A DNA stretch of 64,000 nt from Streptomyces sp. NRRL S-455 (GCF_000717875.1 NZ_JOCT01000025.1:47115-111114), one strand, 5' to 3'; numbered from the stretch's first letter, positions 8,390 to 16,928 are shown. Translations and numbers: made by a program. The notes: generated from the letters alone by a model not told the origin.

Positions 8390-9562
8390 ATGCCCGACCG
8401 CGCCCCGCAGCCGGTGGACCGACAACTGCCCACGGACGAGGCCCGGGACCTGATCTCGCTCGTCTGTGACATCGCACGGCAGGAGATCGCCCCGAAGGCA
8501 GCCGAGGAGGAGGACGCAGGCCGCTTTCCGCGCGAACTCTTCACCCTGCTCTCGCGCTCCGGCCTGCTCGGCCTGCCGTACGACTCCGAGTACGGCGGTG
8601 GCGACCAGCCGTACGAGGTCTACCTCCAGGTCCTCGAGGAGCTCGCCGCGGCCCGCCTCACCGTCGGTCTCGGCGTCAGCGTCCACACCCTGGCCTCGTA
8701 CGCCCTCGCCGCCTACGGCAACAAGGAACAGCAGGTCGAGCACCTGCCCGCGATGCTCGGCGGCGGCATGCTCGGTGCCTACTGCCTCTCCGAGCCGCAC
8801 TCGGGGTCGGATGCGGCGGCCCTGCGCACCAAGGCCGTGCGGGACGGTGACGACTGGGTGATCAGCGGCAGCAAGGCCTGGATCACGCACGGCGGGATCG
8901 CCGACTTCTACACGGTCATGGCGCGCACCGGCGAGGAGGGCCCGCGCGGGATCACCGCGTTCCTCGTGCCGGGCGACGCGCCGGGGGTCAGTGCCGCGGC
9001 GCCCGAGAAGAAGATGGGCATGAAGGGCTCGCCCACCGCCCAGGTCCACTTCGACGAGGTACGGGTCTCCGACGACCGCCGCATCGGCGAGGAGGGCCAG
9101 GGCTTCGCGATCGCGCTGTCCTCGCTCGACTCGGGGCGGCTCGGTATCGCGGCCTGCGCCATCGGCGTGGCCCAGGCGGCGCTCGACGAGGCGCTGGCGT
9201 ACGCCGCCGAGAGGCGGCAGTTCGGGAAGCCGATCGCCGACTTCCAGGGTCTGCGCTTCATGCTCGCCGACATGGCGACGCAGATCGAGGCGGGCCGTGC
9301 CCTCTACCTGGCGGCGGCGCGGCTGCGGGACGCGGGCCGGCCCTTCGCCCGGCAGGCGGCCATGGCGAAGCTGCACTGCACCGACACGGCGATGCGGGTC
9401 ACCACCGACGCCGTGCAGATCCTCGGCGGCTACGGCTACACCGCGGACTTCGCGGTCGAGCGCTACATGCGCGAGGCCAAGGTGCTCCAGATCGTCGAGG
9501 GCACCAACCAGATCCAGCGGATGGTCATCGCCCGCCATCTCGTGGGTCCAGAGGAACGCTGA
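8390..9562 (+). CDS. Acyl-CoA dehydrogenase
   Basis: This is a 390-residue FAD-dependent acyl-CoA dehydrogenase introducing a 2,3 double bond into an acyl-CoA. The signatures are all present: GAYCLSEPHSGSD in the middle domain, AWITHGG, the flavin-contact region GFAIALSSLDSGRLGIAACAIG, RRQFGKPIADFQ, and the C-terminal IVEGTNQIQRMVIAR, whose Glu is the catalytic base position in short-chain enzymes. The ATG was chosen because GGGAGGAGAG lies just upstream. It stands alone, without an electron-transfer flavoprotein or thiolase beside it. Likely substrates are short or branched acyl-CoAs; this is inferred from family membership. Confidence 0.92.
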   Translation: MPDRAPQPVDRQLPTDEARDLISLVCDIARQEIAPKAAEEEDAGRFPRELFTLLSRSGLLGLPYDSEYGGGDQPYEVYLQVLEELAAARLTVGLGVSVHTLASYALAAYGNKEQQVEHLPAMLGGGMLGAYCLSEPHSGSDAAALRTKAVRDGDDWVISGSKAWITHGGIADFYTVMARTGEEGPRGITAFLVPGDAPGVSAAAPEKKMGMKGSPTAQVHFDEVRVSDDRRIGEEGQGFAIALSSLDSGRLGIAACAIGVAQAALDEALAYAAERRQFGKPIADFQGLRFMLADMATQIEAGRALYLAAARLRDAGRPFARQAAMAKLHCTDTAMRVTTDAVQILGGYGYTADFAVERYMREAKVLQIVEGTNQIQRMVIARHLVGPEER

Positions 9563-9773
9563 ACTGGTCGAGGCCGCGCCAGGGCGCCGCGAGCCGCATC
9601 CACTCCGGGTCGTGCCGGCCCGGCAGGGTGCGGCCGCGCTCTGCCCATGCCCGCATCAGGTCGCGGTAGATCGGCGGGTCCTGATACCGCGGCGCAGTCG
9701 GCCGAACCGATTCTGCGGGCGGCGGGACGTACAGGAGGCGCTGACGCCCGGTCGCTGAGGAGATGGGGGTCAT
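9525..9773 (-). CDS. Small conserved-looking hypothetical protein (82 residues)
   Basis: The short protein contains the segment PPIYRDLMRAWAERGRTLPGRHDPEWMRLAAP, which has the feel of a real protein module (a Tyr-rich turn, then TLPGRHDPEW) rather than an antisense shadow. I recall small Streptomyces proteins with a similar PPIYR-TLPGRHDPEW core, but cannot name the family. It converges on the acyl-CoA dehydrogenase gene and overlaps its 3' end by 38 bp. No catalytic motif, membrane segment or signal peptide is visible. The function is unknown. Confidence 0.5.
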   Translation of the reverse strand: MTPISSATGRQRLLYVPPPAESVRPTAPRYQDPPIYRDLMRAWAERGRTLPGRHDPEWMRLAAPWRGLDQFSVPLDPRDGGR

Positions 9774-9982
9774 ACCAGGGCAACGGGGCAACGGCCGGAC
9801 AGGTCACCGGCAGGCGGAATCGGGCGTGCGTTCACGGGTGCCCGGCCGGTGTCCCGTCCGGGTGCCGGGCGCGGCGTTCCGCTGTCATGCATCAGGGCGC
9901 GCCGAACCGCACCACGGCAGACTGCGAGCCGTGGTGCGGGGCAGCTACTGGGGTGGAGCGAGCGGGCGGAGAAGGCCCGAGC

Positions 9983-10417
9983 TCAGGCCGCCTGGCGGCG
10001 CAGGACGGAGACCCTGATGGGGCGTGAGCCCGGGCCGCCGACGTGCGAGAAGGGCTGGGTCCGCCAGTCGAGTCCCTGAGGGAGCGTCAACAGCAGGGCC
10101 GCACCCTGCTCCTGGGGGTCGACGGACTCGTCCGCGGGGTGGGCGTCCGCGGCCGGCCGGCCGGTTCCGGCACAGACCGTGAGCCCGAAGGGGTTCCACG
10201 GCGAGGCACACAGCGCGTGCTCCGGCAGGACCTCCTCGTCCGCCAGGAGGGCGATGGGCTGTGCGCAGTCCGGGCAGACGACCCGGAACATCTCGAAGGT
10301 GTCGTAGGCGTCGAGCTCGTCGTCGAAGGCGTCGGGTTCGACGCCCTCCGGCTCGGGCTCGACGACGAGCTGCTGCCGCTTGGGTGCGGTGCGACCAGGG
10401 CGCTTAAGACTCTGCAT
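9983..10417 (-). CDS. Hypothetical protein with putative zinc-binding cysteines
   Basis: The 144-residue protein has an acidic segment (EPEPEGVEPDAFDDELDAYDTFEMF) followed by CPDC at about residues 48-51 and two further cysteines in HALCASPWNPFGLTVCAG. These four cysteines could hold a structural zinc. A strong ribosome-binding site (GAGGGGGAG) precedes the ATG. The gene is divergent from the Lrp-family regulator, with 202 bp between them. I do not recognise a named family, and a regulatory or protein-binding role is only a guess. Confidence 0.7.
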   Translation of the reverse strand: MQSLKRPGRTAPKRQQLVVEPEPEGVEPDAFDDELDAYDTFEMFRVVCPDCAQPIALLADEEVLPEHALCASPWNPFGLTVCAGTGRPAADAHPADESVDPQEQGAALLLTLPQGLDWRTQPFSHVGGPGSRPIRVSVLRRQAA

Positions 10418-10605
10418 TGGATTCTCCCCCTCGGGCTGGGCCGTTCAGGCGCTGCGGCCTCGACCACAGCAAGCACTTCCCGTCCCCCCTGGGCGGTAAT
10501 CACGAGAACATTACGGAGACTGTTCGAACCCTGTGGCGTTCGTCACATGCCGCATGCAGGTGCCCACTGTGGCTCCTCAGGTATCCGGAGAGATCAGCCG
10601 CACTG

Positions 10606-10611
10606 TAGGTT
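10606..10611 (+). promoter_or_regulatory. -10 box for a leaderless Lrp mRNA
   Basis: TAGGTT ends 8 nt before the ATG at 10620, so transcription should begin at or next to the start codon. No Shine-Dalgarno sequence precedes that ATG, which fits leaderless translation and supports the chosen start. Confidence 0.5.
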
Positions 10612-10619
10612 CTTGCGCC

Positions 10620-11060
10620 ATGGAGGAGCTGGACCGACAGATCGTGCAGCTGCTCGTCAAGGACGGGCGGATGAGCTACACCGACCTGGGCAAGGCCACG
10701 GGTCTGTCCACGTCGGCCGTGCATCAGCGGGTGCGGAGGCTGGAGCAGCGGGGGGTCATCCGGGGCTATGCGGCGGTCGTGGACCCGGAGGCGGTGGGGC
10801 TGCCCATGACGGCCTTCATCTCGGTGAAGCCGTTCGATCCCAGCGCGCCGGACGACATCGCGGACCGGCTGGCGGGGGTGCCCGAGATCGAGGCCTGTCA
10901 CAGTGTCGCGGGCGATGAGAACTACATCCTCAAGGTGCGGGTGGCCACGCCGCACGAGCTGGAGGAGTTGCTGGCCCGGGTGCGGTCGTTGGCGGGGGTT
11001 TCCACGCGGACGACGGTGGTGCTGTCGACGCCTTACGAGGCGCGGCCGCCGCGGATCTGA
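10620..11060 (+). CDS. Lrp/AsnC-family transcriptional regulator
   Basis: The 146-residue product has an N-terminal helix-turn-helix (LDRQIVQLLVKDGRMSYTDLGKATGLSTSAVHQRVRRLEQRGVI, residues 4-47). It is followed by a RAM/AsnC ligand domain containing the conserved VAGDENYILKV motif that lines the effector pocket. Lrp-type regulators respond to amino acids as dimers or octamers. The ATG at 10620 was preferred because a -10 box sits 8 nt before it and the N-terminus then matches Lrp proteins. An in-frame ATG at 10554 exists but would add a tail untypical of the family. No amino-acid gene adjoins it, so the target is unknown. Confidence 0.88.
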   Translation: MEELDRQIVQLLVKDGRMSYTDLGKATGLSTSAVHQRVRRLEQRGVIRGYAAVVDPEAVGLPMTAFISVKPFDPSAPDDIADRLAGVPEIEACHSVAGDENYILKVRVATPHELEELLARVRSLAGVSTRTTVVLSTPYEARPPRI

Positions 11061-11084
11061 CCGGCCGGTTTTCGCGTGCGGGCC

Positions 11085-11165
11085 GTGTCCTGTCGCTCGC
11101 GGCCACGCGGCGGAGCCGCACAGCGACGCGGCCCCGCGCCCCTGACGCGGGGTCTCGCGCTCGCC
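11085..11165. repeat. GC-rich palindromic intergenic repeat
   Basis: The stretch between the Lrp stop and the amidohydrolase start holds CGGCGGAGCCGC plus CCCCGCGCCCCT-GACGCGGGG, which can fold into short hairpins. Similar CCCCGCGCCCCT runs are scattered between Streptomyces genes. No function is evident. Confidence 0.35.
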
Positions 11166-11183
11166 CCTGTGAGACTGTGCTCC

Positions 11184-12788
11184 ATGAGTGAGTCCAGTGC
11201 GCCGCCCAAGACCCTCCTGCTCCGTCGCGGAGAGGTCCACAGTCCCGCCGATCCCTTCGCCACGGCGATGGTCGTGGAGCGGGGGCAGGTCGCCTGGGTC
11301 GGTTCCGAGGGGGCCGCCGACGCCTTCGCCGACGGGGTCGACGAAGTGATCGACCTCGATGGCGCTCTGGTCACACCGGCGTTCACGGACGCGCACGTGC
11401 ACACCACTGCCACCGGCCTGGCGCTGACCGGACTCGATCTGTCGGCCGCCCCCTCACTCGAGGCCGCCCTGGGCCTCGTACGGGACTTCGCCGCCTCCCG
11501 GCCGGACGACCGCGTGCTGCTCGGGCACGGCTGGGACGCCGCACGCTGGCCCGGCGGCCGCCCCCCGACACGTGCCGAACTCGACGAGGCCACCGGACAC
11601 CGGCCCCTCTACCTCAGCCGGATCGACGTCCACTCCGCGGTCGTCACCACGGCCCTGCTCGATCTCGTCCCGGCAGGCGTCGCCCGCGAGGACGGACCGC
11701 TCACCGCCGACGCCCACCACGCGGTGCGCGCCACCGCGTTCGCGGCCGTGACGCCACAGCAGCGCGCCGACGCCCAGCGCGCCGCCCTCGCGCACGCCGT
11801 GTCGCTCGGGATCGGCACCGTCCACGAGTGCGCCGGCCCGGAGATCTCCTCCGAGGACGACTTCACCGGGCTGCTGCGCCTCGCCGCCGAGGAGCCCGGT
11901 CCGCGCGTCGTCGGCTACTGGGCCGAGCGGGACGTCGCCAAGGCCCGGCAGCTGGGCGCGGCCGGCGCCGCGGGCGACCTGTTCGTCGACGGCGCCCTCG
12001 GCTCGCACACGGCCTGCCTGCACCAGCCGTACGCCGACGCCGGCCACACCGGCACGGCCTACCTGGACGCCGCCGCGGTCGCCGCACACGTCGTGGCCTG
12101 CACCGAGGCGGGTCTCCAGGCCGGCTTCCACGCCATCGGTGACGCGGCGGTGGACACCGTGGTCGAGGGCGTGCGGGAAGCCGCCGAGAAGCTCGGTCCC
12201 GCACGGATCCGGGCCGCCCGCCACCGCGTCGAGCACGCCGAGATGCTTAACCCCGAGGCGATCGCGGCGTTCGCGGAACTCGGCCTCACCGCCTCGGTCC
12301 AGCCTGCCTTCGACGCCCTGTGGGGCGGCGAGGACGGCATGTACGCGCAGCGGCTGGGTGCCGAGCGGGCGCGTGCGCTGAACCCCTTCGCGGGCCTGCT
12401 GCGCGCGGGCGTCCCGCTCGCCTTCGGCTCCGACAGCCCGGTCACCCCGCTCGACCCGTGGGGCACGGTGCGGGCCGCCGCCTTCCACCGCACGCCGGAG
12501 CACCGCGTCTCCGTGCGCGCCGCGTTCACGGCACACACGCGGGGCGGCTGGCGGGCCGTCGGACGCGACGACGCGGGTGTCCTGGTGCCCGGCGCTCCCG
12601 CCGACTACGCCGTGTGGCGCACCGGCGAACTCGTGGTCCAGGCCCCGGACGACCGGGTCGCCCGGTGGTCGACGGATCCCCGCTCGGGCACCCCGGGGCT
12701 GCCCGACCTGACTCCGGGCCGAGACCTGCCCGTCTGCTTGCGCACCGTGGTGGGCGGACGCACGGTCTTCGTACGGCCGGGCGAGTGA
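11184..12788 (+). CDS. Amidohydrolase family protein (YtcJ/AepA type)
   Basis: This is a 534-residue metal-dependent hydrolase of the amidohydrolase superfamily. Visible landmarks are the first metal-binding pair DAHVHTTATG (near residue 70), HAIGDAAVD, HRVEHAEML and the late aspartate motif GSDSPVTPLDPW. The layout is that of the YtcJ/Amidohydro_3 subgroup, cytosolic enzymes cleaving C-N bonds of amides or formamides; the natural substrate is unknown. The start is the ATG of MSESSAPPKT; upstream in-frame sequence lies in repeat DNA. It follows the Lrp gene by 123 bp and ends before a strong hairpin, so it is probably monocistronic. Confidence 0.88.
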   Translation: MSESSAPPKTLLLRRGEVHSPADPFATAMVVERGQVAWVGSEGAADAFADGVDEVIDLDGALVTPAFTDAHVHTTATGLALTGLDLSAAPSLEAALGLVRDFAASRPDDRVLLGHGWDAARWPGGRPPTRAELDEATGHRPLYLSRIDVHSAVVTTALLDLVPAGVAREDGPLTADAHHAVRATAFAAVTPQQRADAQRAALAHAVSLGIGTVHECAGPEISSEDDFTGLLRLAAEEPGPRVVGYWAERDVAKARQLGAAGAAGDLFVDGALGSHTACLHQPYADAGHTGTAYLDAAAVAAHVVACTEAGLQAGFHAIGDAAVDTVVEGVREAAEKLGPARIRAARHRVEHAEMLNPEAIAAFAELGLTASVQPAFDALWGGEDGMYAQRLGAERARALNPFAGLLRAGVPLAFGSDSPVTPLDPWGTVRAAAFHRTPEHRVSVRAAFTAHTRGGWRAVGRDDAGVLVPGAPADYAVWRTGELVVQAPDDRVARWSTDPRSGTPGLPDLTPGRDLPVCLRTVVGGRTVFVRPGE

Positions 12789-12793
12789 TCTAC

Positions 12794-12829
12794 GGGGGTG
12801 GCGCGCACGGGTTCGTGTGGCGCGCCCCC
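12794..12829 (+). terminator. GC-rich hairpin terminator after the amidohydrolase gene
   Basis: GGGGGTGGCGCGCAC, a 6-nt loop, and GTGTGGCGCGCCCCC form an imperfect long stem starting 5 bp after the stop codon. There is no U-tract, which is usual in Streptomyces. Confidence 0.6.
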
Positions 12830-13312
12830 GTCGCGCGACCTGCGCCTGACCAGGGCTTCGCGGCAACATGCGCAGGTCAAACGGCTGTTGACAGGCGGCC
12901 GCGGGGGGCCGGTAGGTTCGGCCGAGTCCACCACCGGACGCCCGACCGGGGACCGTCCGCGCACTCGCCGCAGCGCCGCCGGGTCAGGGACGGTGTGCCG
13001 CACCGGGGCACCGCCACTGGGAGCCAGGCTCAGGCCGACGCAGCGCCGAGGGAAGGTTCCGGCCGGTCGGGAAGGTGTGACCCGGGTGGGGCCCGCGTGC
13101 TCAGTAGACAACGACTTTCGGTCGATCCGCAGCCAGCGGGTCCCGGGTCGGCCCGAAGGGCGCCGGGCCCCCATCCGCCGTACGCTCGCGGGCGAAGGCG
13201 CATTCCTACCCGCGTCTCGCGGGTTCGACACCACCTTTCGCACGTCCAGTCATGTCATCGCAGGCGGGGCCCACTATGGTGGACCCCTGCGTACGGACAT
13301 GAAGGGGCATCA
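12830..13312. other. Intergenic region upstream of the mannosyltransferase gene
   Basis: No protein gene is supported in these 483 bp; frames open on both strands have no recognisable content. Near the right end a -10-like TATGGT (13275-13280) could serve the downstream gene. A five-codon ORF (MKGHQ) at 13299-13316 has its TGA overlapping the GTG start at 13313. Confidence 0.5.
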
Positions 13313-14116
13313 GTGAACGACGGCGACGGAACCCTCGCGGCAGGAGCCCAGGGGAGGAAGTTCGGCCCGCTCGGCACCGCCTTGGTGATCATCCCGACCT
13401 ACAACGAGGCGGAGAACATCAAGAGCATCGTCGGCCGGGTGCGGGGGGCCGTCCCCGAGGCACACGTGCTGGTGGCCGACGACAACAGCCCGGACGGCAC
13501 GGGCAAGCTGGCCGACGAGCTGGCCGTCGACGACGACCACGTCCACGTGCTGCACCGCAAGGGCAAGGAGGGCTTGGGCGCGGCCTACCTCGCCGGCTTC
13601 CGCTGGGGTCTGGAGCGCGACTACGGCGTGCTGATCGAGATGGACGCCGACGGCTCCCACCAGCCCGAGGAACTGCCCCGTCTGCTCACCGCCCTCAAGA
13701 GCGCCGACCTGGTCCTCGGCTCGCGCTGGGTGCCGGGCGGCCGGGTGGTGAACTGGCCGAAGTCGCGCGAGATGATCTCCCGGGGCGGCAGCCTCTACTC
13801 CCGCCTGGCGCTCGACCTGCCGCTGCGTGACATCACCGGCGGCTACCGTGCCTTCCGCCGCGAGACCCTCGAGGGACTCGGTCTCGACGAGGTCGCCTCA
13901 CAGGGCTACTGCTTCCAGGTCGACCTCGCCCGCCGCGCGGTCAAGGCCGGCTATCACGTGGTCGAGGTGCCGATCACCTTCGTCGAGCGCGAACACGGTG
14001 ACTCCAAGATGAGCCGCGACATCCTGGTGGAGGCGCTGTGGCGGGTCACGGCGTGGGGCGTGGGGGAGCGGGTGAGCAAGGTCACGGGGAACGGCGGCAG
14101 GCCGTCGAAGCCGTAG
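13313..14116 (+). CDS. ppm1: Polyprenol monophosphomannose synthase (GT2)
   Basis: This is a family 2 glycosyltransferase that transfers mannose from GDP-mannose to polyprenyl phosphate, supplying the donor for protein O-mannosylation and phage-receptor glycans in Streptomyces. It shows the PTYNEAENI start of the Rossmann-like fold, VADDNSPDGTG, the metal-binding MDADGSHQPEE, and late conserved GGYRAF and GYCFQVDL segments. The 267-residue length is that of the soluble Ppm1 domain; no C-terminal membrane domain or fused acyltransferase (as in some mycobacteria) is present. The start is GTG at 13313, with GAAGGGG 6 nt upstream. Gene order with fxsA and rbpA matches the S. coelicolor ppm1 locus as I remember it. 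Confidence 0.9.
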   Translation: MNDGDGTLAAGAQGRKFGPLGTALVIIPTYNEAENIKSIVGRVRGAVPEAHVLVADDNSPDGTGKLADELAVDDDHVHVLHRKGKEGLGAAYLAGFRWGLERDYGVLIEMDADGSHQPEELPRLLTALKSADLVLGSRWVPGGRVVNWPKSREMISRGGSLYSRLALDLPLRDITGGYRAFRRETLEGLGLDEVASQGYCFQVDLARRAVKAGYHVVEVPITFVEREHGDSKMSRDILVEALWRVTAWGVGERVSKVTGNGGRPSKP

Positions 14117-14210
14117 CCGTGCACCGGGCCGCATCCGGGGCCGGCCGCTCACAGGAACAGCTGCTCACGGGCTTATCCCGTGCTGAGCCGACGCCAGGCA
14201 CACTGGAGGC

Positions 14211-14795
14211 ATGACGACTGGCGCTCAGACCCCCAGGTACCCCACCCGGCCCCGGCGCTCCCGGCTGCGCACGTTCCTGCCGCTGGGCATCGCCGCGTGG
14301 TTCGTGCTGGAGATCTGGCTGCTCACGGTGATCGCGGGGGCGTCGAGCGGGCTGGTGGTCTTCCTCGTCCTGGTGGCGGGCTTCGTCCTCGGCGCGGTCG
14401 TGATCAAGCGGGCCGGCCGGCGGGCCTTCCGTAACCTCTCGGAGGCGCTGCAACAGCAGCAGAGCGGCACGATGCCGGCGGCGGCCCGGCCGAACAGCGA
14501 GGGCAACGGCCTGATGATGCTGGGCGGTCTGCTGCTGATGATCCCCGGTGTCGTCTCGGACGCGGTGGGCCTGCTCCTGCTGCTGCCCCCGGTCCAGAAG
14601 GTGGTGAGCCGTTCCGCGGAGCGCACCTTCGAGCGCAAGCTCCGCGAGGCCGACCCGGGCCCCCTGGGTGGCGCCTTCCAGCAGGCCCGTATGTACCGCC
14701 CCGACGGCAAGGTCGTCCAGGGCGAGGTCATCAGGGACGAGAGGGACGAGCCGGGCGACGCTCCGCGGGAGCCGCGTCCGCCGCTGACGCACTGA
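14211..14795 (+). CDS. fxsA: FxsA family membrane protein
   Basis: The 194-residue product has two adjacent hydrophobic segments near residues 24-62 (FLPLGIAAWFVLEIWLLTVIAGASSGLVVFLVLVAGFVLGAVVI). A third hydrophobic region comes later (MMLGGLLLMIPGVVSDAVGLLLLLPPV), whose LLLIPG-DxxG signature is diagnostic of FxsA. E. coli FxsA interferes with phage exclusion when overproduced; the role in actinobacteria is unknown. GGAGG lies just before the ATG. It converges on rbpA with a shared terminator between them. Confidence 0.92.
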   Translation: MTTGAQTPRYPTRPRRSRLRTFLPLGIAAWFVLEIWLLTVIAGASSGLVVFLVLVAGFVLGAVVIKRAGRRAFRNLSEALQQQQSGTMPAAARPNSEGNGLMMLGGLLLMIPGVVSDAVGLLLLLPPVQKVVSRSAERTFERKLREADPGPLGGAFQQARMYRPDGKVVQGEVIRDERDEPGDAPREPRPPLTH

Positions 14796-14815
14796 GCGTT
14801 CCCCGGGCACAGAAA

Positions 14816-14852
14816 ACCGCGGGCGCCGTACTTCACGTACGGCGCCCGCGGT
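14816..14852. terminator. Bidirectional terminator between fxsA and rbpA
   Basis: A perfect 16-bp stem (ACCGCGGGCGCCGTAC with its complement) closes on a 5-nt loop and is flanked by AAAA on the left, which becomes a U-run for minus-strand transcripts. It serves both convergent genes. Confidence 0.9.
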
Positions 14853-14891
14853 CATTGACGCGCTGTAATTCCGGCCAGGCCCCTGAGGGAC

Positions 14892-15266
14892 TTACGCCGA
14901 CTTGCGGCTGTCTCGCGGATGAACCGCGATGTTCATCGCACCGGAGCGCAGAACCGCCAGGCGCTCCTCGAGGACCTCTTCGAGCTCCTCACGGGTGCGC
15001 CGCTCCATCAGCATGTCCCAATGCGTACGCGCGGGCTTGCCCTTCTTCTCTTCAGGGACATCACCGTCCACGAGGAGTGCCTGGGCTCCGCAGACCTTGC
15101 ACTCCCACTCCGGCGGGATCTCCGCCTCGACCGAGAAGGGCATCTCGAAGCGGTGCCCCTTCTCGCATGCGTACTCCACGGCCTGGCGCGGGGCCAGGTC
15201 GATGCCGCGGTCCGTCTCGTAGCTGGTCACCACGAGGCGCGTGCCGCGAAGAGCTCGCTCACTCAT
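14892..15266 (-). CDS. rbpA: RNA polymerase-binding protein RbpA
   Basis: The 124-residue protein is clearly RbpA. It has the N-terminal MSERALRGTRLVVTSYETDRG tail, a zinc-ribbon-like core with CEKGHRFEMPFSVEAEIP and CKVCGA, and the C-terminal sigma-interacting helices with RRTREELEEVLEERL. RbpA binds the principal sigma factor and RNA polymerase, stabilises the open complex, and influences basal rifampicin tolerance in Streptomyces. GGGAGG lies about 9 nt before the ATG. A consensus sigma-R promoter is about 60 bp upstream, consistent with its known induction by thiol-oxidative stress. Confidence 0.97.
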   Translation of the reverse strand: MSERALRGTRLVVTSYETDRGIDLAPRQAVEYACEKGHRFEMPFSVEAEIPPEWECKVCGAQALLVDGDVPEEKKGKPARTHWDMLMERRTREELEEVLEERLAVLRSGAMNIAVHPRDSRKSA

Positions 15267-15327
15267 GAATCGTGCCTCCCGGGCTTGTCGCCCACAGGAC
15301 AGGTGTCGCTGTCGTCGTCATCCGGTC

Positions 15328-15354
15328 AACGTCCGGTCGGCGGTAAAGATTCCC
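15328..15354 (-). promoter_or_regulatory. Sigma-R-type promoter of rbpA
   Basis: On the minus strand GGGAAT (15354-15349), an 18-nt spacer, and GTT (15330-15328) fit the sigma-R consensus (GGAAT, 18-19 nt, GTT) exactly. rbpA is an established member of the sigma-R disulfide-stress regulon in S. coelicolor. Confidence 0.85.
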
Positions 15355-15428
15355 GTTCCGAGTCCCGTTCCGGGTCATGCGTCGCCGTCGTAGCCGCCCT
15401 TGTTGTACCCACCAGCGCCCGGTTTGTC

Positions 15429-15452
15429 ACATCTGCTGGCAGATGTAACCTA
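15429..15452 (-). promoter_or_regulatory. Palindrome ACATCTGC-TG-GCAGATGT beside a -10-like TAGGTT
   Basis: A perfect inverted repeat with 8-bp arms and a 2-bp centre occupies 15429-15446. On the minus strand TAGGTT (15452-15447) abuts it, so the palindrome would cover the start point of a second upstream rbpA transcript. The protein that binds is unknown. Confidence 0.5.
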
Positions 15453-15532
15453 GCGTTTCGGCATCTTTGACGCGCAGTAACGGTCCGCCTGGCAGGCCAA
15501 ACGCGTACACTACAGCCCTTTCGCTTCGAGTG

Positions 15533-16879
15533 CTAAATCCTGTCCGGAACCGGATTCCCCGATTCGGCGATCGCACGCCGCACCGGGACCCGGGCGAGCA
15601 GGGCGAACCCGATGACGAAGAACGCGACCAGCGAGATGATCGCGTCCCGGTAGCTCCCGGTCAGCTGGTAGGCGACACCGAACAGCAGCGGCCCCAGCCA
15701 GCTCATCCCGCGGTCGCTCATCTCGTACGCCGAGAAGTATTCGGCCTCCTTCCCGGGCGGGACGAGATGGGAGAACAGGGACCGGGACAGCGCCTGGCTG
15801 CCACCGAGGACCAGGCCGATCCCGGCGGCCAGGACGAAGAACCACGCAGGCGCCCCGGCAGGCAGGAAATACCCGGCGACCAGGGTCAGCGTCCACGCGA
15901 CCAGTGAGCCGAGGATCGTGCGCTTGGCGCCGTAGGTCCGGGCCAGCCGGCCCATCGTCAGAGCGCCCGCCACCGCCAGCACCTGCACCAGCAGCACGGC
16001 GCCGATGAGGGTGGACTGCCCGAGGCCCAGCTCCTCGGATCCGTAGACCGAGGCCTGGGAGATCACCGTCTGGATGCCGTCGTTGTAGACGAGGTACGCC
16101 AGCAGGAAGCCCAGGGTCAGGGGGTGGCGGCGCATGTCGCGAACGGTCGCCGCGAGCTGCCGGAAGCCCGGGAGTGCCGCTTCCCGCGCGGCCGGTCTGC
16201 GATCCCGCAGCCGCCGCAGCGGGATGAGGGCGAAAGCCCCCCACCACAGGCCGGCCGACGCCAGGCAGATGCGGACGGCCGTGCTCTCCGAGACGCCGAA
16301 GCCGTCGTGCCCGGTGTAGAGGACCAGGTTGATGACGAGGACCAGCGAGCCCGCCGCGTAGCCGAAGGCCCAGCCCCGGGAGGAGACCGCGTCGCGCTGC
16401 TCGGGCGGGGCGATCTGCGGCAGATAGGAGTTGTAGAGCATCATCGCGACGGAGTGCGCCGCGTTCGCGACGACCAGCAGCGCCCCGCCGAGCAGATAGC
16501 GGTCACCGTCCAGGAAGAACATGGCCGTCGTGGCCGTGGCTCCCAGGTAGGCGGCGGCCGCGAGCAGCGGCTTCTTGCGGCCGGTGCGGTCCGCGGCGGC
16601 CCCCACCAGGGGCATCGCCATGACCGCCACGATCACCGACAGCGACACCGAGTACGCGAAGAAGGACCCCGCGCGTACCGGGATGCCGAGGGGATGGACG
16701 TACCCGGCGGCGTCGGCGGCCGATTCGGCGACCGAGGTCAGATAGGGGCCCAGGAACACGGTGAGCACGCTCGTCGAATAGACGGAGCACGCCCAGTCGT
16801 AGGCGTACCAGCCCCGCTGCTCGCGTCTGAGCTCCCCGGCCCCGTCGGCCGGTGGTGTCCGCACGGTGTCGGCGCCCAC
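15533..16879 (-). CDS. MFS transporter, UMF1/Atg22-like
   Basis: This is a 448-residue membrane protein with about 12 hydrophobic segments. The N-terminus WYAYDWACSVYSTSVLTVFLGPYLTSVA is characteristic of the UMF1 family (Atg22/vacuole efflux-like MFS). MFS features include GAAADRTGRKKPLL after the second helix region and MGRLARTYGAKRTIL in the second half. Eukaryotic relatives export amino acids from vacuoles; the bacterial substrates are unknown. The start is GTG, with GAGGG 6 nt upstream. It is the last gene of a minus-strand run with the GDPD and YczE-like genes, separated from the former by 49 bp. Confidence 0.88.
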   Translation of the reverse strand: MGADTVRTPPADGAGELRREQRGWYAYDWACSVYSTSVLTVFLGPYLTSVAESAADAAGYVHPLGIPVRAGSFFAYSVSLSVIVAVMAMPLVGAAADRTGRKKPLLAAAAYLGATATTAMFFLDGDRYLLGGALLVVANAAHSVAMMLYNSYLPQIAPPEQRDAVSSRGWAFGYAAGSLVLVINLVLYTGHDGFGVSESTAVRICLASAGLWWGAFALIPLRRLRDRRPAAREAALPGFRQLAATVRDMRRHPLTLGFLLAYLVYNDGIQTVISQASVYGSEELGLGQSTLIGAVLLVQVLAVAGALTMGRLARTYGAKRTILGSLVAWTLTLVAGYFLPAGAPAWFFVLAAGIGLVLGGSQALSRSLFSHLVPPGKEAEYFSAYEMSDRGMSWLGPLLFGVAYQLTGSYRDAIISLVAFFVIGFALLARVPVRRAIAESGNPVPDRI

Positions 16880-16928
16880 CCGTGCCCTCGCTTCCCCGTG
16901 AACGCGCGAAGGCGAGCGGCCCCGGGCC

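Noticed and set aside
12605..13243. 212-codon minus-strand frame in the region before the mannosyltransferase gene
   Set aside because: Arg/Pro-rich, overlaps the amidohydrolase 3' end and a terminator, no ribosome-binding site or recognisable content.
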